Source: Aurantimonas sp036252795 (lineage in GTDB: Bacteria; Pseudomonadota; Alphaproteobacteria; Rhizobiales; Rhizobiaceae). From it: a stretch of DNA of 64,000 nt. The stretch covers positions 1-64,000 of the forward strand of contig DASYHY010000190.1 in assembly GCA_036252795.1 (NCBI GenBank), written 5' to 3'. Shown piece by piece: positions 8,630-16,108 of this stretch. The notes beneath the pieces are model-generated. The model saw only the letters and a program-made list of their open reading frames with translations, had not been told where the DNA came from and did no database searches. A program made the translations under genes and the position numbers. The first letter of the stretch is position 1. Each line of letters starts with the position of its first letter.

Positions 8630-8956
8630 ATGGGACCCGGTGATCGCGACTACATGCGCGCGGAGCCGACCGGGCGCACGGAGCGGCTCGCCACGGCGCC
8701 AGTGGACGCGATCGACGCAGTAACATGGCCGTCTGCGACCCTGCTGCAGGCGGCGCAGGAGCGCGGCTCGCGGTTTTCCGGTCCATCACGCCTCCGTCAG
8801 CGCCGAAGGCGCCTGTTGGGCCTCCTGTCGGCCCTGACGGGCTTGTTCACTCTCGCCTGGGCTGTCGGCTGCGCGATCGTCGGCGCTTCGCTCCAGACCG
8901 AAGGCGGCACCTTCACCACCCCGAAGCACGAAAGGACGTCCCGCCATGGGGATTAG
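8630..8956 (+). CDS. Small membrane protein with DRDYMR N-terminus (108 aa)
   Basis: Begins 4 nt after the previous stop. The N-terminus MGPGDRDYMRAEP resembles that of the 10372 protein (MGIDDRDYMRERY). A basic patch (RLRQRRRRL) precedes one membrane segment near 62-86 (LLGLLSALTGLFTLAWAVGC), giving an N-in topology, and a short polar tail follows. The end overlaps the next gene by 11 nt. No assigned family. The shared motif suggests both proteins dock the same cytoplasmic partner. Confidence 0.65.
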   Translation: MGPGDRDYMRAEPTGRTERLATAPVDAIDAVTWPSATLLQAAQERGSRFSGPSRLRQRRRRLLGLLSALTGLFTLAWAVGCAIVGASLQTEGGTFTTPKHERTSRHGD

Positions 8957-9677
8957 CTACCCGTTTCGCTTCCAGCGTGAACCCGAGCCGGCTCGAGCAC
9001 GGCTTACCATCGCCTCGCCCGACACACTGCCAGCCGAAACGCTGCGGGCGGTGCGAATGGGCAACGGCGACCGGATCGTCGTGATCGGTGCCGGCGAAGC
9101 CTTCACCGCCCTGGCGGACCAGACCCGCGACCTCATGATCGATCCAGCGCGGGGCAATTGGGACTTTTTCGCCGATCACCCGAGCGACTACGCCCGTTCG
9201 TCCGCGGTCGCGGCGTTCATACCGATCGACCCACGTGACCGCGATGCAAGCTGGCTTTACGCGGGACGATACGTGCTCGCACGCGCCATCGAGCACGTCG
9301 GCCAGCAGCCAGGCGCCATGCTCTCGGGCGTCCGCGACCTCGTACGCAACCTTCCACCCGACGCGCTCGCCGAGTTCGCCGGGCACGATACGATCTGTAG
9401 CCAAGGCGTGCGTTGGGCCGAGACGGTGCTCGCCGGCGTGAGAACGCCACTGCACCAGATCGCCAACCACGATCCGCGTATGCCCAAGACTTCGATCGTT
9501 CGATGGCTGGCCGGTCCTGCCTCGACCATCCTCTTCATCCACCGCGATCCCGATCGCGCCGACCACGAGCTGCAGGCCATCGTCGCATCGCTGCGCGACC
9601 ATGCCATGCTCGGACGGATCGACGTCGAGATGGCCTTGGGAGCCGCTCAGCTTGTAATCGAGGGGACGACCCGATGA
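8946..9677 (+). CDS. Coupling-protein paralogue lacking Walker A and B
   Basis: Protein of 243 residues matching, by eye, the middle of the coupling protein at 2574-5054. Paired segments are DRIVVIGAGEAF with HRAVIFDLTGVF, NWDFFADHPSDYA with PWTLFDECRNYA, AVAAFIPIDPRDRD with AAAALIPSHPDDKE, and SIVRWLAGPASTILFI with SIRDWIATDNRDGSIMFI. The homology starts just after the place of Walker A and stops before Walker B, so it cannot hydrolyse ATP alone. No membrane segment is seen. It overlaps its neighbours by 11 and 4 nt and has an intact frame, so it appears maintained rather than decaying. It may modulate or mimic the coupling ATPase; function unproven. Confidence 0.75.
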   Translation: MGISYPFRFQREPEPARARLTIASPDTLPAETLRAVRMGNGDRIVVIGAGEAFTALADQTRDLMIDPARGNWDFFADHPSDYARSSAVAAFIPIDPRDRDASWLYAGRYVLARAIEHVGQQPGAMLSGVRDLVRNLPPDALAEFAGHDTICSQGVRWAETVLAGVRTPLHQIANHDPRMPKTSIVRWLAGPASTILFIHRDPDRADHELQAIVASLRDHAMLGRIDVEMALGAAQLVIEGTTR

Positions 9678-9940
9678 AAGTCGAGGTCGACGAGCAGGCG
9701 CTCGAACATGTCGTCGGCAGCTTTCAGCAGCTCGATGATCCGTCACCCACAGTGATCGATGTAAACCCGCAGCCTGAGCCCCGCGCTCTTCATGGCATGA
9801 TCGGCTTGCTAATCCTCGCCGGCTTGATCGTCGCTGTCGCCTTTGGTGACCACAAGCTGAAGCAGTGGCACGAACGGCTTACTACCCCGTATGCCCACTT
9901 TGCGGAGAACTACGTGTCTGCGGAGGCGATCCGTGGATGA
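9674..9940 (+). CDS. Small single-pass membrane protein (88 aa)
   Basis: The ATG at 9674 overlaps the previous stop as ATGA; the longer open frame upstream lies inside the previous gene and is ignored. The N-terminal ~40 residues are acidic (MKVEVDEQALEHVV). One membrane helix lies at about 44-62 (MIGLLILAGLIVAVAF), followed by ~28 residues with charged and aromatic character. No family recognised. Part of the coupled membrane-protein run. Confidence 0.7.
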   Translation: MKVEVDEQALEHVVGSFQQLDDPSPTVIDVNPQPEPRALHGMIGLLILAGLIVAVAFGDHKLKQWHERLTTPYAHFAENYVSAEAIRG

Positions 9941-10385
9941 TTTAGCCCTCCTTCACCGCGGCGATCTCGAGAGCGCACGCCTTTCGCGCGATCACGCCGA
10001 TGCCCTGCGTCGTTCCAGCGAGGAGTTGCGTCCTATCGCCGTGGCGCTGCGCGTCGCGGACGGCCGAGCCTACGATCCCTCCGGCATCATCCCTCAGCTA
10101 CGAACTGCGCTCGACGAGTGGATTAGTCGCCACGAGGCAGGCGCCCGAGACATGGATGCGCGCGCCGCAGCCTATGAGGCGAACGCTGCATCCCGCGTGT
10201 CGGCCGCGGACACGCTGACGCTCGCTGAGATGGTGCGTCAGCTTGCGCACAACGTCCTCGTGTGCGCCGGCGCCGCGGCCCTGGGCCTCCTGGCCTATCA
10301 CGCGATCGAAAGGTGGCGCGGACACCTCGGCGACAACGGTCCGAGCATCTCCACGACCGGGGGGCGCTTCGATGGGGATCGATGA
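9933..10385 (+). CDS. Helical membrane-anchored protein (150 aa)
   Basis: I chose the GTG at 9933 because GGAGG sits 6 nt upstream; it overlaps the previous gene by 8 nt. The first ~100 residues are hydrophilic and helical (RGDLESARLSRDHADALRRSSEELR, shown in part by its charge pattern), suggesting a coiled coil. A membrane segment follows (VLVCAGAAALGLLAYHAI, ~107-124), then a short polar tail. No family recognised. The end overlaps the next gene by 14 nt. Confidence 0.65.
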   Translation: MDDLALLHRGDLESARLSRDHADALRRSSEELRPIAVALRVADGRAYDPSGIIPQLRTALDEWISRHEAGARDMDARAAAYEANAASRVSAADTLTLAEMVRQLAHNVLVCAGAAALGLLAYHAIERWRGHLGDNGPSISTTGGRFDGDR

Positions 10386-11148
10386 CCGCGATTATATGCG
10401 CGAGCGCTATCGGCAGCGTCAGGGCCTTCCATCCGAGCGAACGACCTGGAACGAGCGCAAGGCGAGGCGTGAACTGGAGGGCAGGGGCTACCAAAAGGCG
10501 GTCCCGATCGATCGGGGCTGGCGGTCGGTGCCACTCGGTAGCGCGCTGTGGATCTCCGGCAACGGCAAGCGACAGTCATGGTTCGAGCGGAAGAACCGCG
10601 GGCACGACTATCAGCGCGGTCGTTGGCGACCATCGAGAAGAGCGAGGTTCCCCAGCGGCTTGATCGCACTCAGCCTCACGACCGCCATCATCGCAACCGG
10701 CTTCGGCGCGCGTGACTGGATCGCCGAGCGATATAGCGCGATCATCTTGGCGCAGGGGCGCAGCTTCCCCGCGTCGGGCACGGTCAGTGTGCCGGCCAAT
10801 ATCGACATGAAGCGCGTCGTCGCGAAGCTGACCGTTCAAGGCGGCCTCGAGAACGCGATCGTTCAGATGATCGATGCGAAGACGGGCCGGAACGCCCTGT
10901 CGGTCTATGTGCGCGCGCATGAACGGGTGACGGTGCCTGCGCCCGTCGGCCGCTTCCACATGCGGCTCGTACACGGACGCGAGTGGAGCGACGCCCAAAC
11001 GCTCTTCGGGAAAGGCACGCTGCACGACGAGGTCGACGGCGTGATGCGTTTCACCCGCAAGGTCGGCCATGTCCTCGACCTTCGGCTCGGCCACGACAGC
11101 AACCTCGTCGTGCGACGCATCAACCTTCGGCCGGCGCCGCTCGCATGA
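10372..11148 (+). CDS. Type II membrane protein with DDRDYMRERY N-terminus (258 aa)
   Basis: The ATG at 10372 follows a G-rich site; upstream in-frame codons belong to the previous gene. The cytoplasmic N-terminus has MGIDDRDYMRERYRQR, a motif shared in part with the 8630 protein. A single membrane segment near 98-115 (LIALSLTTAIIATGFG) leads to a ~140-residue beta-rich domain, presumably periplasmic (FPASGTVSVPANIDMKR, then KLTVQG repeats of hydrophobic strands). No catalytic motif stands out. ATGA overlap with the next gene. Function unknown; a structural role in a membrane complex is possible. Confidence 0.7.
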   Translation: MGIDDRDYMRERYRQRQGLPSERTTWNERKARRELEGRGYQKAVPIDRGWRSVPLGSALWISGNGKRQSWFERKNRGHDYQRGRWRPSRRARFPSGLIALSLTTAIIATGFGARDWIAERYSAIILAQGRSFPASGTVSVPANIDMKRVVAKLTVQGGLENAIVQMIDAKTGRNALSVYVRAHERVTVPAPVGRFHMRLVHGREWSDAQTLFGKGTLHDEVDGVMRFTRKVGHVLDLRLGHDSNLVVRRINLRPAPLA

Positions 11149-11282
11149 CGAAGCGACCCAAGACCACGCTCGCGGAGCAGCAGCGGCCGTCGGAGCAGCA
11201 CCGTTCACGCGCGCCGTTCCAGCCATGTCGCCAGCGCGCTCGCGCGTGGTCGCTGGCCACCCATGCGAGGAGGAGCCGATGA
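11145..11282 (+). CDS. Very small basic protein (45 aa)
   Basis: Reads from an ATGA overlap with the gene before it to an ATGA overlap with the gene after it, the only frame that links both neighbours. The product (MTKRPKTTLAEQQRPS...) is strongly basic and Gln-rich, with no hydrophobic segment. It may be a real small protein or a translated spacer that couples flanking genes; the double overlap favours translation. Confidence 0.45.
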   Translation: MTKRPKTTLAEQQRPSEQHRSRAPFQPCRQRARAWSLATHARRSR

Positions 11283-11488
11283 GCAACTGGAGTTTCGAGG
11301 GAATGGGCGAGTTCGGGTCGGCAGCCGACGCGGACCGCTGGGCGAAGCGGCAAGGCCTCGCCCCACAAGACGTCCGGATCACCCGCAAGGGGGACGGCGT
11401 GGAGCTGGAGGTCCGACGCTCGGCCCTCGGCGATAGTGGCACCCGCCACGATGACCGGCGCGACGGACGTCGCAACGGCTTCTTCTGA
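11279..11488 (+). CDS. Small hypothetical protein (69 aa)
   Basis: The ATG at 11279 follows an AGGAGG site. The product is soluble, with an acidic N-terminal part (NWSFEGMGEFGSAADADRWAKRQG), a possible beta segment (DVRITRKGDGVELEVRR) and a basic tail. No family recognised. It lies inside the coupled run, with 23 nt to the next gene. Confidence 0.6.
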   Translation: MSNWSFEGMGEFGSAADADRWAKRQGLAPQDVRITRKGDGVELEVRRSALGDSGTRHDDRRDGRRNGFF

Positions 11489-11511
11489 CAACCAACGAAG
11501 GGGTTACGACC

Positions 11512-11841
11512 GTGAAGACACGACATATCGCATCGATCGTTCTGGCGGGCCTAGCGTTCGCCACACCTGCAGTCGCCAGCGCGGCGCCGGCCAGCCCGGT
11601 GCTGCTCGCAATGGCGAGCTTCGCCGGCGAGAGCGCCGGCAACGACGCCGAACGACGCGCAGCGGAAAAGACGGCGCACTACCGCGCCCACGCCAATCAC
11701 AAGGGCAACTGCAAGGACTGCGCTGACTGCGCCGATTGCGCGGACTGCGATGAAGCCGCCAAGAAGGTGAGCGCCAACGAGGAACGGGCCGGCATCTGCG
11801 ACCCGACCAAGCATGCGAAGGCGGCGAAGGCCGGTGCCTAA
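11512..11841 (+). CDS. Secreted Cys-rich peptide (109 aa)
   Basis: A signal peptide (MKTRHIASIVLAGLAFATPAVASAA) with an Ala-X-Ala-like cleavage region near residue 24 directs export. Residues ~66-80 form an in-register series NCKDCADCADCADCDEA, five cysteines spaced C-X2-C, with Asp between them. A sixth Cys lies in GICDPT. The region between is charged and helical. The spacing suggests metal or cluster binding, or a disulfide ladder in the periplasm. No family recognised. It lies directly before the CsgG-like gene, suggesting a shared envelope role. Confidence 0.7.
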   Translation: MKTRHIASIVLAGLAFATPAVASAAPASPVLLAMASFAGESAGNDAERRAAEKTAHYRAHANHKGNCKDCADCADCADCDEAAKKVSANEERAGICDPTKHAKAAKAGA

Positions 11842-12694
11842 GCGCGCCGCCCTCGCCATCGTGACGGCCGCGATCGCGGCCGTCACTCCTTCCACCCTGT
11901 TGGCGCAGAAGCTGGGGCAAGGCGGCACCGGCGTCGACGAGAAGACCGAGCTGCCGCGATGCGAGGTTCCTCTGGGCGTCGCGGCCTTGGTTGAGGAAAA
12001 GGCCGCGAGCCCGGCCGATAACCTCTCACCGCAGCTGCAGGCGCTGATGCGTATGGCCGAGATGCAGAATGGCGGATCCACGGCCCGGGTCGACCCGCTG
12101 CCGCTCGTCAAACTCATGATCGCCCGCTCAGGCTGCTTCCGCGTGGCGGATCGAGGGGAGGCCTTCAGCGCGCTCGAGCGCGAGCGCGCGATCGCCGGCG
12201 GGGCCGCTGCCGCGCGGCCTGTCACCAAGGCGGATTACCTGCTGCAGGTCAACGTGGTCTATACTGACAGCAAGGCGCGCGAGAGTGGCGGCGGTGTCGG
12301 TGGCCTGTTCGGGGGCGCCGTCGGCCTCAAGTCCAAGACGATGGAGAGCCAGGTCCTGCTCACGCTCGTCGACGTCAACACCGGCATCCAGGAGGCGGTC
12401 GCCAGCGGCTCGGCACGCAAGAAGGACGTCGGTGTCGTCGGCGGAGGGCTGCTGCTGGGCCTCGGTGTCGGCGCTCTGGGCGGCACCTACGCTTCGACCG
12501 ACATCGGCAAGATCACCAGCCTCGCGATGGTCGACGCCTTCCGCAAGCTGATGACCGATGCCAAGCCACGGCTCGAAGCGAAGCTGGTCCCGGCGAAACC
12601 GCCGGCGCTGGTTCCTCCCGCGGCCGCGCCGATCCCGGCGCAGACAGTCCAGCCGCTACCAACGCAGGCTCAGACGGGAACGCAAAAGCAATGA
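11834..12694 (+). CDS. CsgG/HfaB-like exported protein
   Basis: The GTG at 11834 gives a clean signal peptide (PKRAALAIVTAAIAAVTPSTLLAQ); an ATG at 11813 is possible but adds six Arg/Pro residues. The mature part has features of the CsgG/HfaB family: CEVPLGVAALVE, then KLMIARSGCFRVADRG with the hydrophobic pattern of a nucleotide-binding-like fold, a glycine-rich hairpin region (GGGVGGLFGGAVG), and LTLVDVNTG. CsgG proteins form outer-membrane secretion channels; no lipobox Cys follows the signal peptide here, so lipidation is unlikely. The C-terminal ~40 residues are Pro/Ala/Gln-rich. ATGA overlap with the NERD gene. Confidence 0.65.
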   Translation: MPKRAALAIVTAAIAAVTPSTLLAQKLGQGGTGVDEKTELPRCEVPLGVAALVEEKAASPADNLSPQLQALMRMAEMQNGGSTARVDPLPLVKLMIARSGCFRVADRGEAFSALERERAIAGGAAAARPVTKADYLLQVNVVYTDSKARESGGGVGGLFGGAVGLKSKTMESQVLLTLVDVNTGIQEAVASGSARKKDVGVVGGGLLLGLGVGALGGTYASTDIGKITSLAMVDAFRKLMTDAKPRLEAKLVPAKPPALVPPAAAPIPAQTVQPLPTQAQTGTQKQ

Positions 12695-13815
12695 TCCGAA
12701 AGCGATCGACACGATCCGCTGAGCTCGCGCTGGCGGACGAAGTGATGCGCGATCCTGATTACGAGGGACTACCGGACCGCGTCCGGTCAGCCCTCAAGAA
12801 GCATGTGCGCGGTCTCTGGGGGGAGAAGGAGACCGCGTTCATGCTCGATCGCGAGTTCGGGCCGGAGAACGACCGACATGTCCTGATCCACAATCTGCGC
12901 CTGCCTGACGGCCAGGGGGGGTTCGCTCAGTTCGATCACATCCTCCTGTCTCGCTTCTCGCGAACCGCCGCGATCTTCGAGTCCAAGAATTACGCGGGCA
13001 ACATCTCGAAGAACGCACATGGCGAGTGGATGGTCTGGTATCGCGGGCAGCACCGGCCTCAGAACATCCCCAATCCCGTCGCTCAGGTGCGGCGCCAGCG
13101 AGACGTCCTCGCCGCGTGGCTGAAGCGCAAGGGGCACACCAAGGCGTTCGAGCGCATCGGCGTGTTCGTATCCGTGCCAGCTACGAACGACATCGACCGC
13201 TCCAAGGTCGGCAATGACGAACCGATCTACAAATGCGACAACCTCGTCGCGGGATGGATGCCGTTCGGGGGAACGAGCCCCTTGTCGCGTCTTTTCTCGA
13301 CAGGCGTAAGCGGCCTGCAGATGCTGGCAATCGCCGACCAGCTGATCGCGGACCATGTCGAGGAGGAAGACATCTACGTGCGGCTCGGGATCCATCCTGG
13401 ACCTGACGGAACGACGGCCGAGCCGGACACCAGCCAAGCTGACGACGCAGAGCCAGAGCCGATCGTCGACGCGCCTGAGGAGCCCGCGCCAGAGCCAGTG
13501 ATCGCGACCAGCCAATCGGCGACACCGCCACCCGCGCCGGTGATCGCCGATGCGGTGCCCCCCTCGCCAAAACCTCGAAAGGCAGGAGCGCAGATCGAGG
13601 TCTGCGCCGGCATCATGGAACGCACGCTGCCAGATGGTCGCATCGCGTTCCGGGCGGCCAAGGACGATCACATCGGCCGAGAGGCGCTAACCGCGCTTTG
13701 CAAGGGCAGGGCGGTGTGGAACCCGATGTTCGCGAACTGGGTGTGCCCGCCCGACATCGCGACCGAGATCCGCGCCGCCCTTCCGAACGCTGTGCAGTTG
13801 GCGCAGCTGCCATGA
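12691..13815 (+). CDS. NERD-domain protein (putative nuclease)
   Basis: Soluble protein of 374 residues. After an N-terminal helix bundle, residues ~45-150 hold a NERD domain: GEKETAFML, FAQFDHILLS and AIFESKNYAG, giving the Glu, Asp and Glu-X-Lys pattern of the endonuclease-like fold. An acidic Pro-rich linker follows (~240-300). A separate C-terminal domain (~305-374) has a pattern of short strands (EVCAGIMERTL, AFRAAKDD, NWVCPPDI) that I do not recognise. NERD proteins are thought to act in DNA processing. ATGA overlaps on both sides tie it to the CsgG-like and zinc-ribbon genes. Confidence 0.75.
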   Translation: MIRKRSTRSAELALADEVMRDPDYEGLPDRVRSALKKHVRGLWGEKETAFMLDREFGPENDRHVLIHNLRLPDGQGGFAQFDHILLSRFSRTAAIFESKNYAGNISKNAHGEWMVWYRGQHRPQNIPNPVAQVRRQRDVLAAWLKRKGHTKAFERIGVFVSVPATNDIDRSKVGNDEPIYKCDNLVAGWMPFGGTSPLSRLFSTGVSGLQMLAIADQLIADHVEEEDIYVRLGIHPGPDGTTAEPDTSQADDAEPEPIVDAPEEPAPEPVIATSQSATPPPAPVIADAVPPSPKPRKAGAQIEVCAGIMERTLPDGRIAFRAAKDDHIGREALTALCKGRAVWNPMFANWVCPPDIATEIRAALPNAVQLAQLP

Positions 13816-14321
13816 ACATGATCAGCCTGCCCCGACCGACCTGCCCGTACTGCGATGCGGCGATGCGACGCTGGCCGCTCGGGCAGGCGGTCCTAGCCTG
13901 CGATACCTGCAGACGGCCGATCGTGCGCTACCTGGCTCAGCCTAGCTCGCGCATCTTTCGCCTACGGCCTGTCTACACCGTGATCTACGTTGCCGCGTTC
14001 GTTGTCCTCCTGCTCACGTTGGCCTTGATCGCCTTCAACCCGGTTGAGACGCGACACATCATCCCGGCGATCGCCATCCCGATCGCCATGTTCGGGGCCT
14101 GCGACATCGCGGACGGTTGGTTGTCGTGGCGGACGTCGATCGATCGGGGCTGGCGGACACTCCGGCGTGGAAAGGCGGCGCGCGCAATCGGCCTTGCACG
14201 TGGCCTCTTCGGCATCGCCGGCGTGGCCGTCGCGATCATCGGGCTGCTCGCTTACGACGAGATGGCAGGAAGCCCGCGCCCGGGGACGCCATCTCCAAAG
14301 ATCGCGGCAGGGCGGACGTGA
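13812..14321 (+). CDS. Zinc-ribbon membrane protein (169 aa)
   Basis: The ATG at 13812 overlaps the NERD stop. A cytoplasmic N-terminal zinc ribbon has two CXXC knuckles (CPYC near residue 10 and CDTC near 32). Three hydrophobic segments follow: VYTVIYVAAFVVLLLTLAL, HIIPAIAIPIAMFGAC and GLFGIAGVAVAIIGLLAY. A charged loop (RTSIDRGWRTLRRGK) lies between the second and third. No family recognised. It ends in a GTGA overlap with the SGNH hydrolase gene. Confidence 0.65.
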   Translation: MNMISLPRPTCPYCDAAMRRWPLGQAVLACDTCRRPIVRYLAQPSSRIFRLRPVYTVIYVAAFVVLLLTLALIAFNPVETRHIIPAIAIPIAMFGACDIADGWLSWRTSIDRGWRTLRRGKAARAIGLARGLFGIAGVAVAIIGLLAYDEMAGSPRPGTPSPKIAAGRT

Positions 14322-14830
14322 TCCCCTTCTGCCTCATCCTTGGCGACAGCACCGGCGTTGGCACCGCGGGGGCGCTCGCGCGCGAAGGTATCCGATGCGA
14401 GATCCACGCGCACGTCGGCGCGCGCTCCAGCGGTGTGCTGGAGGAGTGGCAGGGCCGCATTACCCCCGCCGTCGCCTTGATTGCGTTGGGCTCGAACGAT
14501 GTCGGAGATCCACGCCTGGAACGCCGGTTGATCGCCTTGCGCGCGAGAACCCGGGCGCCCCGCGTGACGTGGCTCGCACCCTATAACCGCACTGCAGCCC
14601 TGATCGTGACGAAAGTGGCGCTTCGTTTCGGGGACAAGGTCATCCCGCTCGCCCAGCTCCCCACACGGGACGGGGTGCATCCGACCAGCTACCGGCCGAT
14701 CTCAGGTCTGCTCGGATGGAAACTTCTTTCCGGATTCCGGAAGAATGTTTCCCCCGAGACCCGCGGCGCATGGCCACCAGAGGCGGCCAACGTCCCTGTC
14801 AGGCGGGCAGTCGTCCTGCAGATGCAGTAG
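14318..14830 (+). CDS. SGNH/GDSL-type hydrolase (170 aa)
   Basis: The GTG at 14318 overlaps the previous stop. SGNH blocks are readable: LGDSTG with the nucleophile Ser11, IALGSNDVGD carrying the block III Asn, and RDGVHPTSY with catalytic Asp118 and His121. The family contains esterases, lipases and glycan deacetylases. No signal peptide is seen, although the first residues (IPFCLILG) are hydrophobic. Last gene of the coupled run before the convergent MucR gene. The substrate is unknown; a cell-wall or glycan substrate would fit the envelope theme, which is inference. Confidence 0.75.
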   Translation: MIPFCLILGDSTGVGTAGALAREGIRCEIHAHVGARSSGVLEEWQGRITPAVALIALGSNDVGDPRLERRLIALRARTRAPRVTWLAPYNRTAALIVTKVALRFGDKVIPLAQLPTRDGVHPTSYRPISGLLGWKLLSGFRKNVSPETRGAWPPEAANVPVRRAVVLQMQ

Positions 14831-14863
14831 CGACGGTTTGGCCGCCAGGCGGTGCGGTGGGGC

Positions 14864-15364
14864 TCAGTCCGCCTTTTCGCTGGCAGCGGCTTTGCGGCGA
14901 CCACGCTTAGGCGCGGGCTGCTCCGCCTCTGCAGGCGCCGGTGCATCCGGCGCGTCCTTCGGCTTCCGGCCGAGACCGATCTTCTTCGCCATCGAGCGGC
15001 GCGCCTCGCTGTATTCGGGCGCGACCATCGGGTAATCGGCCTTCAGGCCGTATCGCTGACGGTACTGGTCCGGGGTCAGGCCATGACCGGACAGGTGCCG
15101 GCGCAGCGACTTATAAGGCTTGCCATCGATCAGGCTGATGATGGCGTCGGGTCGGGCAAGAGACTTCCTGACGGAAACCGCGGGCGTGAACACCTCGGCC
15201 GGCTCCGTCGGCTCGCTGGCCGGGCTCTCGAGCGCGATCACCGCCTCATGCATCGACTGGAGGAACGCAGGCACCTGGCTCTGGTCGGCCCGCGTGTTCG
15301 GGTTGGACAGCCAGGCGATCGTCAGCTCGGTCGCGAGCTCGACGACGTTGTTCTGATCGCTCAT
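14864..15364 (-). CDS. MucR/Ros-family regulator without the zinc-finger cysteines
   Basis: Protein of 166 residues. The ATG at 15364 has GAGGAT upstream; an in-frame TTG 15 nt earlier is less likely. The MucR core is clear: ISLIDGKPYKSLRRHLSGHGLTPDQYRQRYGL, given here by its ends ISLIDGK and QYRQRYGL, then DYPMVAPEYSEARRSMAKKIGLGRK. In typical Ros/MucR a Cys pair precedes the recognition helix (CLEDGK); here Ser takes the place (SLIDGK). The C-terminus is Ala/Pro/Lys-rich. MucR proteins are global, H-NS-like regulators of envelope and exopolysaccharide genes. Convergent with the 14-gene run. Confidence 0.85.
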   Translation of the reverse strand: MSDQNNVVELATELTIAWLSNPNTRADQSQVPAFLQSMHEAVIALESPASEPTEPAEVFTPAVSVRKSLARPDAIISLIDGKPYKSLRRHLSGHGLTPDQYRQRYGLKADYPMVAPEYSEARRSMAKKIGLGRKPKDAPDAPAPAEAEQPAPKRGRRKAAASEKAD

Positions 15365-15634
15365 TCGATCCTCGTCCAATCCAGTTAAGCAGAGCTACCG
15401 CGGCAGCGTCGAAGCTCGGTTATACCGATCATCGACGGTGCTTCCAGCGGCAACGGTCTAACGGACGATCAGGTCCGAGACAGTAGACGGACGATGCGCC
15501 GGCTTCCCTCGAGGCCGCCAATCCAAGCCGCCGCGAAAAACGCCATTAGTATGCAAGGCAAACAGTATGGGGCCGACACTCGATGCTATAAGGCCGCGAT
15601 AGCTGCATCGACCTCGTCCCGCGGAGGCCAAGTG
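15365..15634. other. Gene-free spacer, MucR upstream region
   Basis: 270 bp between the divergent MucR and 46-residue membrane protein genes, presumably holding both promoters. I see no strong palindrome or further gene in it. Confidence 0.4.
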
Positions 15635-15775
15635 ATGGACAACATATTTTTCGTGTCCCTGGTAGTGCTCGCCTTCAGTCTAGGGGGTTGGTCCGCTGGA
15701 ATGTATCGCCAGGAACCAGCGATGATCAGCGGCGGGATCGGTATCGTTGGGATGTTGGTGTCTCTTATCGCCTGA
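15635..15775 (+). CDS. 46-residue two-helix membrane protein, copy 1
   Basis: The ATG at 15635 follows GCGGAGG. The product starts MDNIFFVSLVVLAFSLGGW, has a polar turn (SAGMYRQEPA) and a second hydrophobic helix ending SLIA. A second gene of identical length starts 52 nt downstream and shares the plan GGW/GWW, then G, then K/R-EPA between two hydrophobic helices. This suggests a tandem duplication of a micro membrane protein; function unknown. Confidence 0.6.
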   Translation: MDNIFFVSLVVLAFSLGGWSAGMYRQEPAMISGGIGIVGMLVSLIA

Positions 15776-15826
15776 CCTGAACGGATGGAATTGTAGACGG
15801 TCGTTGTCCGCGGAAGAGCCCGAGAC

Positions 15827-15967
15827 ATGGACAGGTTCCTCGCTGGAGCCATTTTCCTGGTCGTAGGTGGACCAGTTGGATGGTGGTTGGGCGCCTTCTG
15901 GAAAGAGCCGGCGATCGTCTTCTTCGCCTGCGGCACGCTGATCCTGATCGCGTGCGTGTTGCCATAG
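15827..15967 (+). CDS. 46-residue two-helix membrane protein, copy 2
   Basis: ATG at 15827, TAG at 15965-15967. It starts MDRFLAGAIFLVVGGPVGWW, continues LGAFWKEPA and a second hydrophobic helix ending CVLP. Length and the GW...EPA turn match the gene just upstream. A GGAAGAG lies ~10 nt before the ATG. The pair would sit in the inner membrane as helical hairpins. No family recognised. Confidence 0.55.
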   Translation: MDRFLAGAIFLVVGGPVGWWLGAFWKEPAIVFFACGTLILIACVLP

Positions 15968-16108
15968 CAGCTTTGTGAGCGCCTCCGCGTGCCATGGTCG
16001 AGGCACAAACATCGTCCGCAGCAGCGCTTTGGCTCCACGAGCGGATCACGGCCGGTGGACAGCGACATCGCCTGCGATCATGATGCAGCGCAAACGGGAG
16101 AAGCCTGC

